Shown piece after piece: positions 6,993 through 12,252 of a DNA stretch of 12,252 nt. Under the pieces are notes generated by a model, which was not told the origin of the DNA, ran no database searches, and worked only from the letters and a program-made list of their open reading frames with translations. The position numbers and the translations under genes are program-made. Each line of letters starts with the position of its first letter. Position 1 is the first letter of the stretch. Source of the DNA: Myxococcales bacterium (GTDB taxonomy: Bacteria; Myxococcota; Polyangia; HGW-17; SLPX01); assembly GCA_007131745.1 (NCBI GenBank), contig SLPX01000213.1:1-12252 (forward strand), in the 5' to 3' direction.

Positions 6993-8126
6993 TCAAATAT
7001 CTGGTCGTGAGACTATAGTCTTGTTTTTTCCAAGTGCCTTGGCTTTGTACATTGCGGCATCCGCAAGGCGCAGAAGGGTGTTTTGTCTTTGTTTAAGGGA
7101 TCCTACGGGAGGGACATGTTGATTCAGGGATGCAATGCCGAGGCTGCATGTGATTCTTACAAGAAAGCTTGTATCTCCTTCATTGCTGTTTTGCGCCTCA
7201 TCATCCCATGCATCTGAAAAAGTCGTGTTTTCAATGTTGATGCGAATGGATTCCGCTGCTTCTTCAGCCTGCGTTGAATCAAAACCTGGCAAAACCACCA
7301 CGAATTCATCTCCACCGTAGCGTGCTGTGATCGACCCCGGCGGCGAAGTCTGCTGTAGGATCTCGCCGATTTCTCTCAGAAGACGGCTGCCCACCAGGTG
7401 TCCGTAAGAATCGTTAATGTTTTTGAAATAGTCCAGATCCAGGAAAATCACGGAAAGGTCGGTTTCATTTTGTTCAGCGCGCAGGAGTTCATCCAAAAGG
7501 CGGTTGTGTAGAAACCTGTCATTATACAAACCCGTTAGGTCATCTCTCCGGGCCAGCTCTCTAACCCGCAATACATCCAGGGCGTTTTGTATGGATGACG
7601 AGATGTATCCCGCAAAAGTCTCAAGCAGAGTAAGGTCACCGTGGGTGTATTCCTCGCCGGTTTTTCGGTTGAGAAGCTCAAGTACGCCGCAAATTGATTC
7701 GCCCACGATTACGGGCACAGCTATCATCGAACGTGTTGCATAACCTGATTCGTCGTCCATCAATGGATAGAAATGTGCGTCTTTTTGCGCATCGCGGGCG
7801 ATATACGGAGTGCCGGTTGAATAAACGTGCCCGGCCACGCCCTTGGATGCCGGAATGGATCGTCCCAGGAGATTCTTAGAATACCCTCCGAACACGGCGA
7901 TGAATGTCAGCCGACTCCTTTCGATAGTTCCCATTTTAGTCCTGGGATCGTCCAAAAGTATGGAACCGGCCTCAGAAGGAACGAATTCGTTCGCCTTGGC
8001 AAGAATCTCTTTCAAGAATGTGTCAAGGTGAATTTCAAGCCTTTCCACGCTCTTCTCCCGGCGTTGACGTCCCAGGAAGCGGTAGATTTCCGCAGGATCC
8101 AGGGTTGTTATATGAGACGGATCCAC
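6993..8126 (-). CDS. GAF-GGDEF diguanylate cyclase
   Basis: A 377-residue cytoplasmic protein starting at GTG 8126; an upstream in-frame stop excludes longer starts, and GGGGG lies about 6 nt before it. The GAF domain (about 30-185) shows the family features SEAGSILLDD, GVAGHVYSTGTPYIARDA and SMIAVPVIVGESICGVLELLN. The GGDEF domain (about 193-375) opens with DDLTGLYND, carries FLDLDYFKNINDSYGH and an intact GGDEF at 271-275. The I-site position reads PPGS rather than RxxD, so feedback inhibition through the primary I-site is not expected. It synthesises cyclic-di-GMP under control of a small-molecule or redox/protein signal at the GAF domain. It follows the DUF1232-like gene by 48 bp and precedes the sensor gene by 13 bp. 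Confidence 0.95.
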   Translation of the reverse strand: MDPSHITTLDPAEIYRFLGRQRREKSVERLEIHLDTFLKEILAKANEFVPSEAGSILLDDPRTKMGTIERSRLTFIAVFGGYSKNLLGRSIPASKGVAGHVYSTGTPYIARDAQKDAHFYPLMDDESGYATRSMIAVPVIVGESICGVLELLNRKTGEEYTHGDLTLLETFAGYISSSIQNALDVLRVRELARRDDLTGLYNDRFLHNRLLDELLRAEQNETDLSVIFLDLDYFKNINDSYGHLVGSRLLREIGEILQQTSPPGSITARYGGDEFVVVLPGFDSTQAEEAAESIRINIENTTFSDAWDDEAQNSNEGDTSFLVRITCSLGIASLNQHVPPVGSLKQRQNTLLRLADAAMYKAKALGKNKTIVSRPDI

Positions 8127-8174
8127 TTGGTGCCCCCGAAATGTCGATCTATGACATGTTCAACTTCAACAATT

Positions 8175-8744
8175 TCATTTCAATCCCAACTTGGATTTGA
8201 AATACGATAGAAGTTCTCTTTCAGCCCGTTCCGGTTCTTTTATTTCCACACTTTTGTATTGAGACATTTCTTTCTCAACTTCGCGGAGGAGATCGGAGCG
8301 AGAGGTTTCATCCTTTACAATTGCGGCCGGCGAACGTCGCCTGACTTCCCGTTTCATCATGAGTCGAATCTCGTTTTCCAGAGGACGGTAAACATCCCCG
8401 AGGTATTCTCGCAGCATGTCGCAGTCGTTGGCCAGCTTGAACATGGCTTTCATTTGCTTGGGTTCAAGTTCCGCGTTTTGTTCGGCGCCGATGTCGGCCA
8501 AAATCCTGAATATTATGCAGTCGTCTATGATTCCCAAGGGTTTGTAGTGATCGGGCACGAAATCCATTTGCTTTACAAGATAGTTCAAGCCGGTTGCTGC
8601 AATAAGACGTGCACCTTCGGGTGACTGTTCATTCTTCAAGATTTCAATGAACAATATAACATCCCGATCAAATGAATCGATCCATTTCTGGAACTCGCGG
8701 GCATACTTCTTTGCGGAGGTTTGACGGTCGTTTTTAGGGCCCAT
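8175..8744 (-). CDS. DUF1232 (YkvA)-like protein
   Basis: A 189-residue soluble protein. ATG 8744 has GGAG at 8-nt spacing. Residues 44-85 match the DUF1232 core: ARLIAATGLNYLVKQMDFVP then LGIIDD (70-75), corresponding to the family's 'YL..P.DlIPDfip.lG.lDD' signature. The rest is highly charged and helical, with a basic middle region (MMKREVRRRS) and a C-terminal probable coiled coil. The family is of unknown function, sometimes membrane-associated; here no TM span is evident. It is placed directly upstream of the GAF-GGDEF gene on the same strand. It is preceded by a strong hairpin (8766-8785), which may separate its expression from the Cys-rich gene. Confidence 0.7.
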   Translation of the reverse strand: MGPKNDRQTSAKKYAREFQKWIDSFDRDVILFIEILKNEQSPEGARLIAATGLNYLVKQMDFVPDHYKPLGIIDDCIIFRILADIGAEQNAELEPKQMKAMFKLANDCDMLREYLGDVYRPLENEIRLMMKREVRRRSPAAIVKDETSRSDLLREVEKEMSQYKSVEIKEPERAERELLSYFKSKLGLK

Positions 8745-8765
8745 TGATTTTTCTCCATTAACGAA

Positions 8766-8785
8766 CCTCCGGCCCAGCCCGGAGG
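8766..8785 (-). terminator. 7-bp GC-rich hairpin upstream of the DUF1232-like gene
   Basis: CCTCCGG and CCGGAGG form a perfect 7-bp stem around a 6-nt loop. On the minus strand it lies 75 bp after the Cys-rich gene stop and 21 bp before the DUF1232-like ATG, and is followed by TTCGTTAATGG, a poor U-tract. It could be a weak terminator or attenuator, or an RNA stabiliser. Upstream on the same strand TTGTCA (near -35) pairs with only a weak -10 (CAAAAG, 17-bp spacer), so a separate promoter is possible but not shown. Confidence 0.45.
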
Positions 8786-8859
8786 GAATGAGCGTTCCGT
8801 GTCTTTTGGACCGGAATGCAATTCATGACAATCGGTTGCCCGTCGGAATAGCCGGTCCG

Positions 8860-9903
8860 TCACCAAGGAGGTGAGTACCCTCCTACGCGGACTTTCAGGG
8901 AATACTCCCCGCAGGTCGGAACAGCGCCGGGTGCTCTCCGGACACCGATATAAATATTGCGTCCCAGTTCATTGCAGCTTGGTGAGCATTGGTTGAATAA
9001 ATAGCTGTATCGGATATATGGCGAGTCGTCTGTGCACTGTAACTCTCCATCGCTGCAATCGTCTACGTTACCAGTACCTGAACGTACTTCGAAAGCGAAT
9101 TCATCCGAGGGGTTGCTTTCAAACCAGGCATACACTGCGAGCGACCCCTCATCCGCCACGGCCCCGACACGATACCAATTGAAACCGCCGCTGTGAAGAA
9201 GATTTCCTCTAAAAGTGTGCGTTGCGGGAATTACGTCGTTGTTTTTCAATACCACCGGAGTTCCGGTTCCACAAACGGTGCCCGACCCCGGAGCATTGTG
9301 AAGAACGCACTCATCCGGTCCGCAATCCAGTGTTTCGGCTTTACTGCAATTGCCTTGTCCGTCGCAAAAACGGGTCATGTGCACTACCGAGCCCTGGCAT
9401 CTGCCTTCTCCGCAGACCGTCGTGGAATCGTATATAGAGCATTTGCCTTTACCATTGCAATAACCCGTGAGGCCGCAGCTTTCCGGAGGTTCTTCGGGGC
9501 AATCGTCCTTGGGATCGGTGCCGAATTCCGCCATTGTGCAGTGCCCGGTGGGGCCGCAATAATGACATTCTACGAAACAGTCCTCATCCTTGGTGCAAGG
9601 ACCGTCGTTGCGCATGCAGTCTTCCGAACAGACGCTTTGGCCCGGAGGTAGGCCGTCATCGCATACTTCTCCCGGGTCAATTATTCCATTACCGCAAAGA
9701 GACGGGTCCGGGCCCACGTCACCTGTCCATGCGTCGAGATCAACAACGGTAGCGTCATCACCTGTTGTGCCTGAAACTGCGCAGGCGAACGTAAGCGACG
9801 TACAGAGCAACGCTGTTGCAATACCCGCCAATTCCAAAACTCCAATGGTTCCGACATAGTGCAAAAAACTGCTATCTCTCCGTTTGTCGTCCGGTTTCCG
9901 CAT
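8860..9903 (-). CDS. Secreted Cys-rich repeat protein with C-terminal PPC-like beta domain
   Basis: A 347-residue exported protein. A basic N-terminus (KPDDKRRD) precedes a hydrophobic segment (about 20-42) ending SLTFAC; this Cys is only a weak lipobox match because Thr stands at -3. Residues about 68-95 hold the delta-proteobacterial Cys-rich repeat motif CGNGIIDPGEVCDDG followed by CSEDC. Residues about 100-220 continue with spaced Cys modules (CGPTGHC, CGLTGYCNGKGKC, CDGQGNC). In all 27 Cys are present, 25 beyond the signal region, so extensive disulfides are expected outside the cytoplasm. Residues about 225-345 look like a pre-peptidase C-terminal (PPC) beta sandwich: FNWYRV early and CGEYSLKVRV at the end. 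Function is unknown; surface or outer-membrane display is plausible. Codon use and orientation fit the following cluster, but a 115-bp gap and a hairpin separate them. Confidence 0.82.
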   Translation of the reverse strand: MRKPDDKRRDSSFLHYVGTIGVLELAGIATALLCTSLTFACAVSGTTGDDATVVDLDAWTGDVGPDPSLCGNGIIDPGEVCDDGLPPGQSVCSEDCMRNDGPCTKDEDCFVECHYCGPTGHCTMAEFGTDPKDDCPEEPPESCGLTGYCNGKGKCSIYDSTTVCGEGRCQGSVVHMTRFCDGQGNCSKAETLDCGPDECVLHNAPGSGTVCGTGTPVVLKNNDVIPATHTFRGNLLHSGGFNWYRVGAVADEGSLAVYAWFESNPSDEFAFEVRSGTGNVDDCSDGELQCTDDSPYIRYSYLFNQCSPSCNELGRNIYIGVRRAPGAVPTCGEYSLKVRVGGYSPPW

Positions 9904-10229
9904 TTCTTAACTCAATCACCAAAAAAAGTTCAGTCTACAACAAACATTTTAGTTCAGGTGCTCTTTATGCACAACCCCCCACCGCTCGATTGCAGGTTCG
10001 TTCACTGAAAAAGGGGCAAACTTTTCGCAGTTGGCACGGATGATTTCAAAGTTCAAGTGAATGTGGGACAAAGAAGGGGGTAACATATGGAAATCACGGC
10101 GATTTCCTGCTTCTTCTTCAGGTAAACCGTTTTTGATAACAGGGGGGATTTTTTTTCACTTTGGTCAAGAAAGAGCAGGGATCGACAGATCCCATGAATT
10201 GATTAAGATACGCCCAAAAATAAACGTGG
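9904..10229. other. Non-coding stretch between the Cys-rich gene and the insertion sequence
   Basis: No convincing gene is seen: the reading frames here are short, lack family features and have no good ribosome binding site. The left end holds the leader and candidate promoter of the Cys-rich gene. Other visible items are an 8-T run (10149-10156) without a preceding stem, and a hairpin GGGATC, GACA loop, GATCCC (10178-10193). No 8-10 bp copy of the sequence flanking the right end of the insertion sequence is found at its left end. Confidence 0.6.
9946..9974 (-). promoter_or_regulatory. Candidate sigma70-type promoter of the Cys-rich protein gene
   Basis: On the minus strand TTGTGC (9974-9969, 3 of 6 matches to the -35 consensus) is separated by exactly 17 bp from TAAAAT (9951-9946, 5 of 6 matches to the -10 consensus). 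Transcription would begin near 9939 and give a leader of about 36 nt before ATG 9903. The -35 is weak and the match rests on consensus comparison alone. Confidence 0.35.
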
Positions 10230-10243
10230 CGCCGGGGTGGGCA
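10230..10243 (+). repeat. Left terminal inverted repeat of the insertion sequence
   Basis: CGCCGGGGTGGGCA is a perfect 14-bp inverse match to the right end. The GTGGG within it can also pair with CCCAC immediately downstream (10246-10250), so this end can fold into a hairpin that might shield the transposase from read-through transcription. Confidence 0.75.
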
Positions 10244-10263
10244 CCCACGACGCCAAATCAACG

Positions 10264-10279
10264 GCTGTCATAAGACAGC
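10264..10279 (+). other. Hairpin in the transposase leader
   Basis: GCTGTC, ATAA loop, GACAGC form a perfect 6-bp stem between the left inverted repeat and the ribosome binding site of the leader ORF. It could affect translation or transcription of the transposase; no T-tract follows, so a terminator is unlikely. Confidence 0.4.
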
Positions 10280-10313
10280 TAAAACCTATGAATCCAAGGA
10301 GATCAAAGGAGAG

Positions 10314-10358
10314 ATGAAACGTCAAGGAGCAAATGTAAGAGGATTAAAAAAAGATTGA
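10314..10358 (+). CDS. Short leader ORF coupled to the transposase
   Basis: ATG 10314 follows a strong purine-rich ribosome binding site (AAAGGAGAG ending directly before the ATG, with a second AAGGAG further up). It encodes MKRQGANVRGLKKD and stops at TGA 10356-10358, whose final A is the first base of the transposase ATG (TGATG overlap). Codons 11-13 read TTA AAA AAA, giving a seven-A run (10346-10352) in the A_AAA_AAA phase. A -1 slip there enters the transposase frame and would yield a fusion with 13 extra N-terminal residues plus RL before the transposase Met. Either translational coupling or programmed frameshifting could set transposase level. No expression evidence exists. Confidence 0.5.
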   Translation: MKRQGANVRGLKKD

Positions 10359-11644
10359 TGTACATGAAATTCGAGAAAGTTGATGACCCTCGAGTCGAAG
10401 GTAAAGTCACCTACAAGCTGTCAAATATGCTGACTGCCTTGGTCGTATCTGTTGTCACCGATGCACGCTCTCTTCGGCAAGTGGAAACCCGCACGGGCCA
10501 AATTTCAAAGAAGAATAGAAAGTGGCTGGGCATCGAAAAGCGCATTGCCGACAATACCTTCAGCAAAGTATTGCATCGACTGTCATTGCCGGCATTAACG
10601 CCCTGTCTGCATAGGCTGATTAAAACCGAGCACAGAAGGGGCAACCTCAAGCCTGTAAATTTGCCATGGGGAACAGTAGCCATCGATGGAAAGAATGTGG
10701 CTACCCTTCGATGGGAAGACCTGTGTCGGCTCGTCGCAGTCGAAGAAAACACGAAACCTAATCGTGTAAAATGGCTTTTTGAAAAAAAATATCCGGAAGC
10801 GCAGGTCTGCATTCCGGAAAATGGCAAACCCTATGCATTGATGCGGGTGCATACAGTCACATTGATTTCATCAGGGGCACCGGTGTGCATTCATCTACGA
10901 TCTATCGCAGGAGACACCAACGAAATCGGTTCCATGAAGGCGTTGCTTGGCGAGTTGAAAGAAAACTATGGACGAACAAACCTGTTTTCAATGGTGACCA
11001 CAGATGCCGGAAACATCTCGGTAGATGTGGCGGCTGAGATCAGGAAACACAAGTTGCATTACTTCGCTCAAATCAAAACCAACCACGGAGAAATCTACAC
11101 AGAGGCTCTGAGACGGCTGCAACACCGGGACGAATCAAAAGCAGACGACAAATACGTGGACGTGCAGAACGGCAAAATAGTAACTTATTATGCGTGGCGT
11201 ACAGACCTGACATATTCAGGATGGCTTGATTGGGACCATGCGCGACAGATAGTACGAGTAAAAAGGTCAGTTATAGATCCCGTCACCGGCGAGATAAGGG
11301 AGGGAAACCGTTACTATGTGTCGAGTAAATTTGTGGACGAGTTGTCGCCCAAAGCTGCTTTGAAATTCTCACGGAGACACTGGACCTGCGAAAATAGCAC
11401 TCACTGGACTGCTGATGCGGAATTTATGGAAGATCGTTACAGACATGCTTGGTCCCGGCATCCCAAAGGACTACTAGCTGTTTCTCTCCTGCGCATTGCA
11501 GCGATGGCGATTCTATCCATTGCCCGATATTTTTGCCGGTTTGAACATACAAAGGAAAAACCGACCTGGGAACAGATCAAAGAACACTATCTCCTGACCC
11601 TATGTGCCAGCTCTTTGCTCACGGAGGATTTTGACGCTATCTGA
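10358..11644 (+). CDS. ISAs1 family DDE transposase
   Basis: A 428-residue transposase counted from ATG 10358; TTG 10355 and ATG 10364 are alternatives, and the nearest purine-rich site (AGAGGA, 10338-10343) is distant, suggesting coupling to the leader ORF. The N-terminus carries DPRVEGKVTYKL, the usual ISAs1 'DPR' start region. The catalytic triad is visible: D110 in AIDGKN, D216 in TTDAGN and E345 in the signature HWTCENSTHW, followed by ADAEFMED, the family's C-terminal ENxxHWxxDxxFxED block. The RNase H-fold core is intact with no frameshift or internal stop, so it may be active. It catalyses cut-and-paste style movement of the element through its terminal inverted repeats. Confidence 0.92.
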   Translation: MYMKFEKVDDPRVEGKVTYKLSNMLTALVVSVVTDARSLRQVETRTGQISKKNRKWLGIEKRIADNTFSKVLHRLSLPALTPCLHRLIKTEHRRGNLKPVNLPWGTVAIDGKNVATLRWEDLCRLVAVEENTKPNRVKWLFEKKYPEAQVCIPENGKPYALMRVHTVTLISSGAPVCIHLRSIAGDTNEIGSMKALLGELKENYGRTNLFSMVTTDAGNISVDVAAEIRKHKLHYFAQIKTNHGEIYTEALRRLQHRDESKADDKYVDVQNGKIVTYYAWRTDLTYSGWLDWDHARQIVRVKRSVIDPVTGEIREGNRYYVSSKFVDELSPKAALKFSRRHWTCENSTHWTADAEFMEDRYRHAWSRHPKGLLAVSLLRIAAMAILSIARYFCRFEHTKEKPTWEQIKEHYLLTLCASSLLTEDFDAI

Positions 11645-11647
11645 ATA

Positions 11648-11661
11648 TGCCCACCCCGGCG
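11648..11661 (-). repeat. Right terminal inverted repeat of the insertion sequence
   Basis: TGCCCACCCCGGCG is the exact reverse complement of the left end. It begins 4 bp after the transposase TGA. Matching beyond 14 bp breaks down on both sides. Confidence 0.75.
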
Positions 11662-11934
11662 TCGCTCTTTGAAATTCTTTTGCTGTCCTTTTTTCCTCTT
11701 TCATTTATGAGGCTGGGATAGGTTTGTCCCTTCAATCATCTTTTTCTGCCATTTCTACATCATATCCCTGAGCGCCCCCATTTTTCGCCGATTCAGTCCC
11801 TTACATGGGCTTTCATTGATCTATCCTGCGCTCGATTGAGTGCGGTGGTTTCAGCCCGAAGACATTTTGTACAAAAAGCCGCAAACCGGCAGCAGCACTT
11901 ATCCCAGTTTTGCTTGATACTGGGCGCTGTAAAT
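11662..11934. other. Non-coding stretch between the insertion sequence and the 111-bp repeats
   Basis: No supported gene is seen. There is a pyrimidine-rich tract (about 11675-11705) and a short inverted repeat GGGAT/GTCCC around 11715-11731. CCCAGT (11903-11908) and ACTGGG (11919-11924) form a further 6-bp stem just upstream of the first 111-bp repeat. An 80-codon minus-strand frame (12035-11793) runs through this stretch but has no recognisable domain. Confidence 0.5.
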
Positions 11935-12045
11935 CGAGCGAGCCTGTTTTTATACGGCAGCGGACAAACCGCCGAGCGCCTTGTTAGAACCTCCCTGGCG
12001 GGAGTTTCATCTGCGGCTCGTCCGAGTTGCTTCATCCTTCACCCG
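11935..12045. repeat. 111-bp direct repeat, copy 1
   Basis: The copy begins CGAGCGAGCCTG and ends CCTTCACCCG, and is identical to copy 2. Three potential hairpins lie inside: GCGG/CCGC with loop ACAAA (11960-11972), CTCCC/GGGAG with loop TGGC (11991-12004) and GCGGCTC/GAGTTGC with loop GTCC (12013-12030). The last stem contains two G-T pairs that are valid wobbles only in plus-strand RNA. Sequence on either side differs between the copies. Confidence 0.9.
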
Positions 12046-12141
12046 TTCCCGCCACCCCCTACACCCGGAAGCGCAACTCAGATGTCGGCTTATTGTCCAT
12101 CTGCCTTTTTTTGCGGCTCGCTCTATTGGCCGCGAGTGGAA

Positions 12142-12252
12142 CGAGCGAGCCTGTTTTTATACGGCAGCGGACAAACCGCCGAGCGCCTTGTTAGAACCTC
12201 CCTGGCGGGAGTTTCATCTGCGGCTCGTCCGAGTTGCTTCATCCTTCACCCG
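12142..12252. repeat. 111-bp direct repeat, copy 2 (reaches the window edge)
   Basis: Identical to copy 1 and offset by 207 bp, with a 96-bp unique spacer between. Because the match runs to the last base, the true repeat may be longer than 111 bp and further copies may follow beyond the window. The same three hairpins are present at +207. Confidence 0.9.

Larger units (their letters stand above)
10230..11661 (+). mobile_element. ISAs1-like insertion sequence (about 1.43 kb)
   Basis: A single DDE transposase gene is bracketed by a perfect 14-bp inverted repeat, CGCCGGGGTGGGCA at 10230-10243 and its complement at 11648-11661. The right repeat begins 4 bp after the transposase stop and the left lies about 115 bp before its start, a normal layout for a one-gene element; the size fits the ISAs1 family. 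No target-site duplication is visible with these ends (ATAAACGTGG on the left against TCGCTCTTTG on the right), so the ends may be misplaced by a few bases, or the insertion is old or rearranged. Confidence 0.8.

Noticed and set aside
8636..8866. 76-codon minus-strand frame overlapping the start of the DUF1232-like gene
   Set aside because: It shares the same ribosome binding region but reads across the hairpin and has no family features; the DUF1232 frame is clearly the coding one.
9193..9651. 152-codon plus-strand frame opposite the Cys-rich gene
   Set aside because: It is a shadow of the Cys-rich coding sequence, whose regular Cys motifs and family match identify the true strand.
9790..9800. 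Lipoprotein signal (lipobox) in the Cys-rich protein
   Set aside because: The sequence before the Cys is LTFA with Thr at -3, a poor lipobox, so lipidation was noted only as a possibility.
11970..12000. Integron attC site on the minus strand (TCTAACAAGGCGCT resembles the start of some attC sites)
   Set aside because: No partner GTTRRRY core site or long imperfect palindrome was found at the expected distance, and no integrase gene or cassette layout is visible. The resemblance covers only one half-site.
11935..12252. CRISPR array
   Set aside because: Repeats of 111 bp with a 96-bp spacer and only two copies do not fit CRISPR repeat or spacer sizes, and no cas gene is present.

Overview
The window looks like a chromosomal segment from a delta-proteobacterium in the old broad sense, such as Myxococcota, Bradymonadota or Desulfobacterota. 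The clues are a Cys-rich CGNGIIDPGE-type secreted protein, paired FHA-GGDEF and GAF-GGDEF diguanylate cyclases, a DUF1232-like protein and an SDR-acyltransferase fusion. This placement is an inference from gene content; no rRNA or tRNA is present to confirm it.

Plus-strand block (1-4923). The window opens inside a gene for an AIM24-like protein whose visible N-terminal part is a perfect 36-bp tandem repeat coding for an acidic 12-residue unit. It is followed by the phosphatidylglycerophosphate synthase gene pgsA, an exported protein with two thioredoxin/DsbA-like domains and no cysteine at all, and a two-domain protein joining an extended SDR (sugar-epimerase-like) to a PlsC-like acyltransferase. 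The last protein lacks the usual catalytic residue in both halves. Close spacing suggests the first three genes are co-transcribed; the fourth lies 113 bp further on.

Minus-strand block (4943-9903). Five genes read leftwards: a secreted Cys-rich protein with a PPC-like beta domain, a DUF1232-like protein, a GAF-GGDEF diguanylate cyclase, a two-TM Cache-like periplasmic sensor with no output domain, and an FHA-GGDEF diguanylate cyclase. The middle genes are tightly packed, so the sensor and two cyclases plausibly form one cyclic-di-GMP signalling unit. One cyclase has an inhibitory I-site and the other does not. The gap before the FHA-GGDEF gene can form four hairpins in a row, and a strong 7-bp-stem hairpin precedes the DUF1232 gene.

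Right-hand accessory region (9904-12252). After about 330 bp without a convincing gene comes an ISAs1-like insertion sequence with a DDE transposase and 14-bp perfect terminal inverted repeats. A 14-codon leader ORF with a strong ribosome binding site ends in a TGATG overlap with the transposase ATG and contains a seven-A run placed exactly for a -1 frameshift into the transposase frame. The last 600 bp have no recognisable gene but carry two identical 111-bp direct repeats 207 bp apart. The second runs off the window edge, so a longer array may continue. Each copy can fold into three hairpins and also starts a minus-strand ORF with a shared 34-residue N-terminus.

Most interesting leads: the double-substituted SDR-acyltransferase fusion, the cysteine-free tandem DsbA-like protein, the leader/slippery-run arrangement of the transposase, and the 111-bp structured repeat.
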